From Verrucomicrobiaceae bacterium (lineage in GTDB: Bacteria; Verrucomicrobiota; Verrucomicrobiia; Verrucomicrobiales; DEV007), in assembly GCA_004211885.1 (NCBI GenBank), contig SHBV01000008.1, positions 1 to 64,000 on the forward strand: 64,000 bases of DNA, given 5' to 3'. The first letter of the stretch is position 1. Each line of letters opens with the position of its first letter. Shown piece by piece: positions 36,018 to 44,322 of the stretch. The position numbers and the translations under genes were made by a program. The notes below the pieces were generated by a model. That model worked only from the letters and a program-made list of their open reading frames with translations, was not told where the DNA came from and made no database searches.

Positions 36018-37094
36018 TCACGGTAATGTATCTGTTATAGCATCGAGCATCGAAGAGATGCTCTCTTTTGTTTCATCACCCATGTTTGAAATTCGGAAAG
36101 TAGTGCCTTTTATTTTTCCATAACCACCATTTATTATTAACGAGTGCTTTTCTCTCATTGATGATATCCATGCCGGAACGTCGATATTTAAGTTATTGGC
36201 GACGCAAGTGAGTGATTTGGATCGGTACCCTTCTGGGGCGAAATGTTCGAAGTTGTGTTCTTCTACCCAGTCGTGAACCATTGAGTTTAGCTCTATATGT
36301 CTAGCGTATCGTTCTTCTAGACCCTCATTGAATATCTTGTTCAATTGGTGCTGCAGGCCGTAGAGCAGTGAAATGCAAGGAGTGCTAGGAGTCATCATTT
36401 TCTCCCAATTCTTTTGAAATTCGAGAAAGTCAAAATAGTAACCGCGGTTAGGAGTGCTCTTGGCGCGTTCGAGGGCCTTTTCTGAAACTGTAAACAGAGC
36501 AAGGCCTGGTGGAAGAGCTAAGGCTTTCTGGCTACCGGTCAGTACGACATCGATTCCGTTCTCGGTTGTGTTAATTGGAGTCGCTGAAAAAGATGACACT
36601 GTATCGACTACTAGTAGCACATCAGGATATTGAGATACTACTTCAGCAATTTCATTCAATGGATTCATTACTCCTGTCGAAGTTTCATTATGAACTAATG
36701 TGACTAAATCAAACTCACCTTTAGAAAGTGCTTCGTTTAAACTTGAAGGTGATATGGGGGAGCCCCATTCAGCCCTTAGGGCTTCGGCTTCTAGCCCGCA
36801 ACGTTCTGAAACGTTAAGCCATTTGTCCGAAAAGGCCCCGTTACAGCAGTTTAAGACTTTTTTTTGTGTCAAGTTTCTGATGGCCGCTTCCATGACTCCC
36901 CATGCTGATGAGGTGCTGAGATAAACTGGTCCTTCTGTGCCAAATAGCGTCTGCAGTTTGGGATGAATGTCCTCGTAAAGTTTAACAAAATCATTTCCAC
37001 GATGACCGATCATTGCTGCGGCCATGGCACTGAAAGTGTCTTCAGACACATTGATTGGTCCTGGGTTGTATAGTTTTACAGATTTTTGAGACAT
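36018..37094 (-). CDS. PLP-dependent class V aminotransferase (alanine/serine-glyoxylate type)
   Basis: A 358-residue fold-type I PLP enzyme. It begins with VKLYNPGPINVSEDTF (the PGP start typical of alanine-glyoxylate and serine-glyoxylate aminotransferases). It has HRGNDFVKLYEDI, HNETSTGVMNP, LLVVDTVSSFSATPI and the PLP lysine K190 in LTGSQKALALPPG. Likely reactions are transfer of an amino group from alanine or serine to glyoxylate; 2-aminoethylphosphonate or phosphoserine types are less likely. It stands alone, between the coiled-coil gene and the 286-bp gap before the regulator. Confidence 0.85.
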   Translation of the reverse strand: MSQKSVKLYNPGPINVSEDTFSAMAAAMIGHRGNDFVKLYEDIHPKLQTLFGTEGPVYLSTSSAWGVMEAAIRNLTQKKVLNCCNGAFSDKWLNVSERCGLEAEALRAEWGSPISPSSLNEALSKGEFDLVTLVHNETSTGVMNPLNEIAEVVSQYPDVLLVVDTVSSFSATPINTTENGIDVVLTGSQKALALPPGLALFTVSEKALERAKSTPNRGYYFDFLEFQKNWEKMMTPSTPCISLLYGLQHQLNKIFNEGLEERYARHIELNSMVHDWVEEHNFEHFAPEGYRSKSLTCVANNLNIDVPAWISSMREKHSLIINGGYGKIKGTTFRISNMGDETKESISSMLDAITDTLP

Positions 37095-37264
37095 GGATTA
37101 ATATTTATAGGATGATATTGCTGATAGATGTCGCCCATCTTCGCTTCCATGCAAGTGTCGGTTCTAACCAAATATTGATCTTGTTTTGACTGATTCTTTC
37201 AAAAACATTTTTTCAAATGGCCGAAGCTTTCTCAATTTTGATAAATAATATACAGGTGTCTATT

Positions 37265-37294
37265 TTGAGTGATTTTTCTTGTTTCTAATATAAT
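37265..37294 (+). promoter_or_regulatory. Predicted sigma70-type promoter of the HTH-receiver gene
   Basis: TTGAGT at 37265-37270 and a perfect TATAAT at 37289-37294 are separated by 18 bp, upstream of the ATG at 37381. This would give an AT-rich leader of about 80 nt. Chance matches are common in such AT-rich DNA, so this is only moderately supported. Confidence 0.4.
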
Positions 37295-37380
37295 TGGACC
37301 TATAATTATTATAATTAATCATATTCATTAATATTAACCGCAATTAACAGTTAAATTAATTCTCAAAAAAGATAATAACT

Positions 37381-37950
37381 ATGGCTACAGAAGATGCACC
37401 TGAGTTAATGACAGTTAAGGAAACGGCCGAATACCTTAGGATTCCTTTGCCTACAGTTTATTATTTGGTACAGAGGGGGCAACTGCCAGCCATTCAAATA
37501 GGTGGTCGTTGGCGGATAAAGAGAAGCTTACTTGATACTGAGGTATTAAAAAAAGAAGAGGGTGGACAACCTACTGTACTGGTAGTTGATGATGATCCTG
37601 CCCTTCAAACTCTGTTCAAGCAATTTTTGAAGAAAGCAGGGTTCGGAAGAATTGTTGTGGGTTCCGGTGCAGAAGCCATATCTCATGCTGAAAAGCAGGA
37701 ATTTGATTTAGTGTTTCTCGATCTCAAACTACCCGATATTTCGGGTGATGAATTGTATGAAAAGTTAAAGGCTATTCAGCCTGAGCTTCCTATAGTTATC
37801 ATTACTGGTTACCCGGACAGTGAAATTTTAATTAAGATATTAGCAAGTGGTCCTGTAACGGTTATTAAAAAACCACTCGAGTTTGAGCAATTAAACCGAA
37901 CGGTTAAAATTCTTGGACATAAAGGTGCCGATCACGAGGCCACGGCTTAA
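37381..37950 (+). CDS. Excisionase-type HTH fused to a response-regulator receiver domain
   Basis: A 189-residue protein. Residues about 10-52 are a winged-helix DNA-binding module of the excisionase/MerR-like HTH_17 type (VKETAEYLRIPLPTVYYLV, GGRWRIKRS). Residues about 65-178 are a CheY-like receiver with acidic pocket D70-D72, phosphoacceptor D114 (VFLDLKLPDISG), T142 and K164-P165. The DNA-binding part precedes the receiver, opposite to most response regulators. No histidine kinase lies nearby. The gene follows a 286-bp gap with a plausible promoter and lacks a Shine-Dalgarno sequence. It is probably a phosphorylation-controlled transcription factor; its targets are unknown. Confidence 0.88.
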   Translation: MATEDAPELMTVKETAEYLRIPLPTVYYLVQRGQLPAIQIGGRWRIKRSLLDTEVLKKEEGGQPTVLVVDDDPALQTLFKQFLKKAGFGRIVVGSGAEAISHAEKQEFDLVFLDLKLPDISGDELYEKLKAIQPELPIVIITGYPDSEILIKILASGPVTVIKKPLEFEQLNRTVKILGHKGADHEATA

Positions 37951-38053
37951 AGGTAATAAGAATTGGTATTTGCTGTTAGCTAGTTCTCCCAAATTTGCTA
38001 GGTCCACTTATGCAAATTTTTACCACTGTTAATTACTAGACATTTGCTTTCCG

Positions 38054-39346
38054 ATGGAATTTGGAGATCTGCGCGGCATTTTACAATATGTACCTCAATT
38101 TAGGGACAAGTTGTTTGTTATCAATGTGGACGGTTCTGTGGTCGGGTCAGATAACTTTTCTAATGTGGTTCTTGATTTGGCGGTTCTGTATTCGTTGGAC
38201 GTTCGCTTCATTATAGTGCATGGAGCCGATCAACAGATTAAGGATCTGTACGCTGAAAAGTACGGAGATGAATTGCTTGTGCATAGTGATGAACCAACGG
38301 ATCCAGATCTACTGGAGATATCCATTGATGCTGTTTCCAGAGTCACGAACTTAATAATGAAAGAATTGACTGCAGTTGGGCTAAAAGTGGCTTCTGCTGA
38401 TGTTATTATTGCTAGAAGTTGTGGAGTCATTAGCGGTGTTGATTGTCTCCTCGATGGCGTAGTTGAAAAAGTAGATAAAGATTCTCTAAGCGCATTCCTG
38501 GAAAGTGGAATGGTTCCCATTCTAACGCCGATTTGTTTTAATGAAAGTGGTGCCGGTCTAGTTATGGATGTTGATTCTTTAGTTTTTAAGGTAGGAGAAT
38601 GTTTGGGAGCAAATAAGATAATTATGCTCACTGAGGATCCATGCATAGCCACTTCTTCAGGGGTTGAGTATTCTGTTTCTGCGGCTCGTGAAGTGACTAA
38701 AGATCAATCCGAGTTATCTGATAGGGTTAATTTATTACTAGGAAAAGCTGCTCAGGCATGTGAGTGCGGTGTAGAAAGAGTTCACATTCTCAATGGATTG
38801 AGTGATTATGCCATTTTGGCTGAACTGTTTAGTAATGAAGGGGTCGGGATAATGGTTCATCGCGATCCTTATGGGCAAATACGACAAGCCAAAAGTAGTG
38901 ATGTTTCAGAGATTCTATCAATCACTCGTGGTGCGGTAATTGGTAGTGAGCTTTTGCCAAGGCATAGTGCTGATATATTCTCTTCTATCGAGGATTATTT
39001 TGTTTTGGAAATTGATGGCAACGTTGTTGGAACCGTAGCAGTACATTTTTGTGAAAGCTTGGTTGAGCTTGCATGCCTTTTCGTAAAACGCAATCATGAG
39101 GGCGTTGGCTATGGAACGCGGTTGGTTGCGCATGCAGAGAAAATAGCTAATGCTCGTGGAGCGGATAAGATTTTTGCTTTGTCGACTCAGGCGACAGGCT
39201 TCTTCGAGAAGCTAGATTGGAGTGAGGGTAATTTAGAAGATTTGCCTATTGATAGGGTAGATCAATTGACTATGAGTGGCCGGAATTCGAATATCTATAT
39301 TAAATTTTTGTCTAAGAGTGAGCCTAGGGTCTCTGCTTTAGACTAA
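38054..39346 (+). CDS. argA: Amino-acid N-acetyltransferase (N-acetylglutamate synthase)
   Basis: A 430-residue two-domain protein of the ArgA type, which makes N-acetylglutamate from glutamate and acetyl-CoA, the first step of arginine synthesis. Residues about 1-285 form an amino-acid-kinase fold (FVINVDGSVVGSD, IIVHGADQQIK, VPILTPICFNESG, DVDSLVFKVGECLGANKIIMLT). The canonical kinase lysine motif is lost, as expected for ArgA. Residues about 290-425 are a GNAT domain (QAKSSDVSEILS, LACLFVKRNHEGVGYGTRLV, FFEKLDW). Feedback by arginine on the kinase-like domain is the usual control. It stands 103 bp after the regulator gene. Confidence 0.9.
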   Translation: MEFGDLRGILQYVPQFRDKLFVINVDGSVVGSDNFSNVVLDLAVLYSLDVRFIIVHGADQQIKDLYAEKYGDELLVHSDEPTDPDLLEISIDAVSRVTNLIMKELTAVGLKVASADVIIARSCGVISGVDCLLDGVVEKVDKDSLSAFLESGMVPILTPICFNESGAGLVMDVDSLVFKVGECLGANKIIMLTEDPCIATSSGVEYSVSAAREVTKDQSELSDRVNLLLGKAAQACECGVERVHILNGLSDYAILAELFSNEGVGIMVHRDPYGQIRQAKSSDVSEILSITRGAVIGSELLPRHSADIFSSIEDYFVLEIDGNVVGTVAVHFCESLVELACLFVKRNHEGVGYGTRLVAHAEKIANARGADKIFALSTQATGFFEKLDWSEGNLEDLPIDRVDQLTMSGRNSNIYIKFLSKSEPRVSALD

Positions 39347-39350
39347 CGGA

Positions 39351-39578
39351 TTAGCTTTGTGGCTTGTCTTCTTCCTCAGTCTTGATCGCCTCTTCCTCTG
39401 CCGTTTCGATAGAATGCTTAAATTCGTTCTGTGCTTTTTTGAACTCTCCAGAAGCTTTGCCGATTCCTCTGGCAAGTTCAGGGAGTTTTTTTGCTCCAAA
39501 TAAAAGCAGAACCACTGCTCCAATAGCTATGACTTCTGGTCCTCCTAATGCAAAGGCAATTAAATATGAATTAATCAT
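39351..39578 (-). CDS. tatA: TatA/TatE-family twin-arginine translocase subunit
   Basis: A 75-residue protein with one short membrane helix (residues about 13-28, [16 protein letters not shown]), the [22 protein letters not shown] amphipathic helix, and an acidic tail. This is the TatA pattern: it forms the pore-like assembly for export of folded proteins bearing twin-arginine leaders. It lies immediately after a second TatA-like gene with 18 bp between them. TatB and TatC are not nearby. Candidate substrates in this window are the DUF1501 and DUF1552 proteins. Confidence 0.9.
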   Translation of the reverse strand: MINSYLIAFALGGPEVIAIGAVVLLLFGAKKLPELARGIGKASGEFKKAQNEFKHSIETAEEEAIKTEEEDKPQS

Positions 39579-39596
39579 AATTTTATTTAAATTTTT

Positions 39597-39812
39597 TTAT
39601 TCTTTTGAATTCGTATCTTTGGGGGTCTCTTCTATTGCTTCCTTTAATTCTTTTTCTGATTCTATGCGACCCTTTTTGAGTTCTCCACTCGCCTGACCAA
39701 TGCTCCTTGCTAACTTGGGTATTTTTTTTGCTCCGAACAGGACAATAATTATTATTGCTAGAATGATGATTTCTTGTCCGCCTAGAAAAGCTAATAGCTG
39801 TGTAGTAATCAT
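39597..39812 (-). CDS. tatA: Second TatA/TatE-family subunit
   Basis: A 71-residue paralogue of the downstream protein: membrane helix (GGQEIIILAIIIIVLFG), FGAKKIPKLARSIGQASGELKKG, then a charged tail. The helix is much richer in isoleucine than its neighbour, and the tail is shorter and mixed in charge. The pair looks like a tandem duplication, one copy perhaps filling a TatB- or TatE-like role; I see no TatB-specific features. It starts at ATG 39812 without a Shine-Dalgarno sequence, back to back with hrpB. Confidence 0.88.
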   Translation of the reverse strand: MITTQLLAFLGGQEIIILAIIIIVLFGAKKIPKLARSIGQASGELKKGRIESEKELKEAIEETPKDTNSKE

Positions 39813-39904
39813 TTAAATTAGTTTAGTAGGATTTGAATAAGTGCGCAAAAGGAAAGTTTAGTGGTTTCTTTACATGTAACTCTAAAGAATTAGCATTATG
39901 AGCA

Positions 39905-42436
39905 ATGGGGCCTGATTCTCTTCCTATTTATGATTCTGAAGAAGCGATTATTAAAGCTTTTTCGGGGAAAGGTGTAATTAGGCTCGTTCTTGAGGCTCCG
40001 ACAGGTTCAGGCAAATCGACTCAAATTCCTCAAATATTGCTCAATAATGGATTAATTAGCAATGGGCAAGCTGTCATTTTACAGCCTAGGCGAGTCGCAG
40101 CAAGAATGCTTGCAAGGAGGGTCGCTTATGAAAGAAGAGGGGCATTGGGAGAGGAAATTGGATATCAGGTTCGCTTTGAAAGAGTTTACGGCACAAAAAC
40201 TAAGGTCCGATTTGTGACTGAAGGAATTCTTCTTAGGCAGTTCCTAGAGGATCCTAATCTTAGGGGTGTTGATGCTATCATATTTGATGAGTTTCATGAG
40301 AGGCACATACATACAGATGTCATGTTGGCTCTGGCTTTGAGATTACAAGAGACTGCCAGAAAGGATCTGAAAATCATTGTGATGTCGGCAACGCTAGATT
40401 CAGAAAAAATAGCAGAATATCTTGGTGGATGTTCAGTCGTTCGTTCTGAGGGGAGGGCATATCCAGTTGACGTGATTCAATTGAAAAAAAAATCTATTAA
40501 TGAGCCTTTGTGGGATTCGGTCGTTGGTGTTTTCAAGAAAGAGATTCTAAAGAAAAACATTGAAGGCGATGTGTTGATATTTCTCCCAGGTGTTTACGAT
40601 ATTCGAAGGACTGTTGAAAGGCTAAGAAAGCTGCCCAAGCTCAAAGGGTGTCAGATTCTTCCTTTGTATGGCGACTTGTCTCCATCAGACCAAGACCGAG
40701 CTATTGCCAAAAGTGAAATAAGGAAGATTGTTGTTTCTACTAACGTTGCAGAAACATCTCTTACTATTGACGGGGTTAAGATTGTTATCGATTCAGGTTT
40801 AGCGAGGATTTCAAGGTTCGATAAGAGTAGGGGAATTAATACGCTAAGGATTGAAAAAATATCGCAATCCTCTGCGGAGCAACGTACTGGTAGGGCGGGC
40901 CGCTTATCTCCAGGTAAATGTTACAGGCTCTGGTCTGAAAGTGATCATGCGGCTCGAGAAGTTGATCTTATGCCTGAGCTTTTGCGGCTAGATTTATCTG
41001 AAGTATTACTTTTGCTGTTGGTAGCTGATATTAATCCTGAGCATGATTTAAAGTGGGTAGATTCGCCTCCAGACGAATCATTGAGATCGAGTTATTCTAT
41101 GTTGTCTTCGCTGGGGGCAGTTGAGGTTGATACGAATAGAATAACTGAGGTTGGCCGGAAAATGGCGGCGTATCCTGTTCATCCGAGATTCGCGCGAATG
41201 TTCATAGAAGCATTAGAAAATGAGTGTGCGGCTGAAGCCGCTTTGTGCGTAGCTCTGTGCCAAGGACGTAGCATTTTTGTTAACAGTTCATCAGTTGATT
41301 CGAGTGATTTTTGTCATCCCGATGACATTTCAGATTTTCAGCCGATGATCAGGTCGTGGCTATTTGCTTTCAGGGCAAAATTTGATTTTAATAAATGCGA
41401 TGCATATGGGATCAACGCGAAGTCAGCGCGTGAGGCTGGGGCTATCATGGAAAGCTTATTAAGTATAGCAAGGGGTCAGGGATACTCTATTGAGCCACTA
41501 CGAAGTGATTGTGATGGTGAGACTTTAGCTAAGGTTCTTCTTGTTGGCTTTTATGATAACCTAGCAGTTAGAATGTCTGAGGGTACATTGTCTTGTAACT
41601 TAGTTGGTTCTCGCAGAGGGAAGTTAGCAAAGGGAAGCGTTGCGTCTTCTGAGCAAATTATAGTGGCTGCAGAAGTGGCTGAGATTGAAGGTAAAGATGT
41701 AAATGTAATAATTTCCAAGGCTACTTGTATTAAGATGGATTGGTTGAAGGATGTTTTTCCTGAAGAGGTAAAAGATGGAGAAATTTGCAAGTATGATGTT
41801 GGAACGAAGAGAGTTGTAGGGGCGATGGTTACAAGATTTATGGATCTTGAATTGAAGTCTAAATTTACACAGAACATCCCTAAAGATCAGGCTGCATTAG
41901 TTTTGGCGAATGCTGTCATTAAACATAAATTAAAACTCAAAGGGTGGAACAGTAAGTGTGATTCCTGGTTAAGAAGAGTGGATTGTGTGAGGAGGGGTTG
42001 TCCTGAGCTGGGTCTTCCGAAGTTTAACGAAGAAGATCGAGAGTTAATCATTAATGAGGTTTGTCGGGGATCGCTCAGTTACAAGGAGATCAAGGAGCTT
42101 GAAGTCTGGCCATTTCTCAAAGTTTGGCTTTCGGCTGACCAGAGGTCGTTAATCGAGAGTCTCGCGCCTAAGAAAATAATGCTCAGTAATGGCCGCGAGA
42201 TTAAAATTATTTATGAAGAAAGTGGGCCTAAAATTTCTATTGTTTTGCAAAAATTGTACGATGTGATGAGTTCACCGACTATATGCAATGGCAAGGTATC
42301 TGTTCTTATTGAGATACTTGGCCCAAATCACCGTCCTGTGCAAAGGACAGAGGATCTTAAAGGTTTTTGGGAATCGAGTTATCCAGAAATTAAAAAACAG
42401 TTAAGGGGTAGGTATCCTAAGCATGAATGGCGGTGA
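39905..42436 (+). CDS. hrpB: DEAH-box ATP-dependent helicase HrpB
   Basis: An 843-residue DEAH-box RNA helicase. Motif I APTGSGKST starts at residue 31; then come PRRVAARMLARRV, DEFHERH (128-134), MSATLD, STNVAETSLTIDGV and QRTGRAGRLSPGKCYRL. The helicase-associated (HA2) domain and the HrpB-specific C-terminal domain (LKGFWESSYPEIKKQLRGRYPKHEW) are present, so the protein is full length. Its cellular role in bacteria is poorly defined. It is divergent from the tatA pair, and the calcium exchanger gene follows after 65 bp. Confidence 0.95.
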   Translation: MGPDSLPIYDSEEAIIKAFSGKGVIRLVLEAPTGSGKSTQIPQILLNNGLISNGQAVILQPRRVAARMLARRVAYERRGALGEEIGYQVRFERVYGTKTKVRFVTEGILLRQFLEDPNLRGVDAIIFDEFHERHIHTDVMLALALRLQETARKDLKIIVMSATLDSEKIAEYLGGCSVVRSEGRAYPVDVIQLKKKSINEPLWDSVVGVFKKEILKKNIEGDVLIFLPGVYDIRRTVERLRKLPKLKGCQILPLYGDLSPSDQDRAIAKSEIRKIVVSTNVAETSLTIDGVKIVIDSGLARISRFDKSRGINTLRIEKISQSSAEQRTGRAGRLSPGKCYRLWSESDHAAREVDLMPELLRLDLSEVLLLLLVADINPEHDLKWVDSPPDESLRSSYSMLSSLGAVEVDTNRITEVGRKMAAYPVHPRFARMFIEALENECAAEAALCVALCQGRSIFVNSSSVDSSDFCHPDDISDFQPMIRSWLFAFRAKFDFNKCDAYGINAKSAREAGAIMESLLSIARGQGYSIEPLRSDCDGETLAKVLLVGFYDNLAVRMSEGTLSCNLVGSRRGKLAKGSVASSEQIIVAAEVAEIEGKDVNVIISKATCIKMDWLKDVFPEEVKDGEICKYDVGTKRVVGAMVTRFMDLELKSKFTQNIPKDQAALVLANAVIKHKLKLKGWNSKCDSWLRRVDCVRRGCPELGLPKFNEEDRELIINEVCRGSLSYKEIKELEVWPFLKVWLSADQRSLIESLAPKKIMLSNGREIKIIYEESGPKISIVLQKLYDVMSSPTICNGKVSVLIEILGPNHRPVQRTEDLKGFWESSYPEIKKQLRGRYPKHEWR

Positions 42437-42501
42437 ATTAATATTTTTGTTAATTGCCAACTACTGGCTAGTGTAGAATTCTTGTAGTATTGAATTAAGT
42501 T

Positions 42502-43446
42502 ATGGATGTTATATATCTAATAATTGGACTAGTCGGCTTGTACTTTGGTGCTGAATGGTTAGTTAGCGGAAGTTCACAGCTTGCATTGAAGGCCGGCGTT
42601 TCGCCTTTGGTCATTGGATTGACTGTAGTTGCTTTAGGTACAAGTGCTCCAGAGCTTGCTGTGTGTTTGAGTTTAAATTTTAATGGTAGTCCAGATGCTG
42701 CAATAGGGAACATTGTTGGATCTAACATATGTAATATCCTTCTGATACTTGGATTCAGTGGAATTGTTATGCCGCTTACTATTCACCGGCAAGTCTTGCG
42801 CAAAGAAATGCCTATATTACTAATAGTATCATTTTTGCTTGTGTGCATGTTGGTTGACAGTCGTTTGTCGAGATTAGAGGGGTGCGTACTTGTAGTGGGT
42901 ATATTGCTGTACATTGCTTCTAACTTTGGATTTTTAGGCAAGGGCTCGAGTGCTGATGAGGCTGAGGGAAATGAGCAAATTAATAGAAATGACAGGTCTT
43001 TTGTATATCTATTCTTTCTTATTATATTTGGATTAGGACTACTTGTGGTGGGAGCCGATTGTTTCCAGAGAGGTGGAATTGGGATTGCTAAATCGTTAGG
43101 CGTTTCTGATGCGGTCATAGGCTTAACGGTTTTGGCCTTTGGGACATCATTGCCTGAGCTGGCGACTTCTATAGTAGCATGCTTGAAAAAGCAGGGGGAT
43201 CTTATTGCAGGCAACGCAATAGGATCATCAGTTTTCAATATCTTGGCAATTCTTGGAATTACCATTGTGGCTAAGCCAATGCCTCAGGTTAAGGGAATAG
43301 ATCCTACGGACTTAATTTTTATGGTTGGTGCTGTTTTCCTGACTGGAGTCTTAATGATGGGTAAGCTAAAATTAGGCAGGTTTAAAGGTGGAGCAATGAT
43401 AGGTGTATATATTCTCTACGTAATTCTGATTGTGAGAAGGCCTTAG
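42502..43446 (+). CDS. Calcium/sodium antiporter (CaCA family, YrbG-like)
   Basis: A 314-residue inner-membrane cation exchanger with about ten spans and the two inverted alpha-repeats of the family. Repeat 1 is GLTVVALGTSAPELAVCL with GNIVGSNICNILLILG; repeat 2 is GLTVLAFGTSLPELATSI with GNAIGSSVFNILAILG. The conserved glutamates and asparagine of the ion site are present in both. It probably extrudes Ca2+ in exchange for Na+ or H+. Its TAG shares a 4-bp TTAG with the convergent protease stop. Confidence 0.95.
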   Translation: MDVIYLIIGLVGLYFGAEWLVSGSSQLALKAGVSPLVIGLTVVALGTSAPELAVCLSLNFNGSPDAAIGNIVGSNICNILLILGFSGIVMPLTIHRQVLRKEMPILLIVSFLLVCMLVDSRLSRLEGCVLVVGILLYIASNFGFLGKGSSADEAEGNEQINRNDRSFVYLFFLIIFGLGLLVVGADCFQRGGIGIAKSLGVSDAVIGLTVLAFGTSLPELATSIVACLKKQGDLIAGNAIGSSVFNILAILGITIVAKPMPQVKGIDPTDLIFMVGAVFLTGVLMMGKLKLGRFKGGAMIGVYILYVILIVRRP

Positions 43447-44315
43447 GGGGTGCCAGTTTCTAAGAGTTTAAGGATAGAGCTTGATGGGATACATGATTTG
43501 ATGACCATTTGCAAATTACGTTCAATTCCTTCGCTTTTGTTGTAATAAATTGAATTAGTTGCTGCCACTACGCCAATGACCGATCCGGTAACATCGAAGA
43601 CCGGTGATCCGCTGGACCCTTTAGCAAAGTCGGCAGTGATTGCTAATCTGGGAGAGCCCTTTTCTTTGCCTCCCCTTTGCTTGTAGTACCTCGAGATGAT
43701 TCCTCTTGAGACTGTGTAAAATCTTCCTTCTGGATGACTTATGACAATGACATCTGAACCTATCGGCGCTGATTTTGCGATGGGCAGTGGTGTGAATTCA
43801 TCGCCTCTGAGTTTGACGATGGCAAGGTCATCTTTTTCAGAGGACGCGACAATTTTTTCTATTGGATACAGTTCGCCTTGGATGTTCATTGCGCCGAAGG
43901 CTCCAGCTTTTGCATTTTTCATGACGTGATAATTTGTGACTGCGAGGCCTTCCTTAGTTATTATGAAGCCTCCTGCAATGTTCCCATGCCACTTAGAGCA
44001 TTTGTCACATTTGTAAATATTGCCCAAGCAGAGGACGCCGTCTTTTCGGTTCTTGTAAATTTCCGAGCTGTGAAGTCCTGAGCTGGGAACTTTCGGTAGA
44101 TCGGCATGAATCTTGTTTTGTTCTTTGAGTTGTTCGGAGATTAATGAAGCGTCTGTGGTCTTGTTGTCATCTTTCAGTTCACCTAATTTTGTTTCGAATA
44201 GGACTTTAATGATAGCATCATCTATGGGTCGGTCATTACCGTCACTTAGTGCATTGATCGAAAATAGACCGATCAATAAAATGGTAAGGAACAGGTTCTT
44301 TTGAGGAATTCTCAT
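43443..44315 (-). CDS. Secreted S1-type (trypsin-like) serine protease with Cys/His insertion
   Basis: A 290-residue exported protease with a signal peptide at residues about 5-24. The catalytic triad is H130 (VTNYHVMK), D163 (DDLAIVKL) and S235 (AKGSSGSPVFD). There is no PDZ domain, unlike HtrA/DegP. Before the protease core lies a short segment with C96, C103, C106 and H110, spaced like a small zinc knuckle. It is the last gene of the minus-strand envelope cluster, 7 bp after the 1163-residue protein. A housekeeping or processing role for envelope proteins is plausible but inferred. Confidence 0.85.
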   Translation of the reverse strand: MRIPQKNLFLTILLIGLFSINALSDGNDRPIDDAIIKVLFETKLGELKDDNKTTDASLISEQLKEQNKIHADLPKVPSSGLHSSEIYKNRKDGVLCLGNIYKCDKCSKWHGNIAGGFIITKEGLAVTNYHVMKNAKAGAFGAMNIQGELYPIEKIVASSEKDDLAIVKLRGDEFTPLPIAKSAPIGSDVIVISHPEGRFYTVSRGIISRYYKQRGGKEKGSPRLAITADFAKGSSGSPVFDVTGSVIGVVAATNSIYYNKSEGIERNLQMVIKSCIPSSSILKLLETGTP

Positions 44316-44322
44316 ATCTAAT

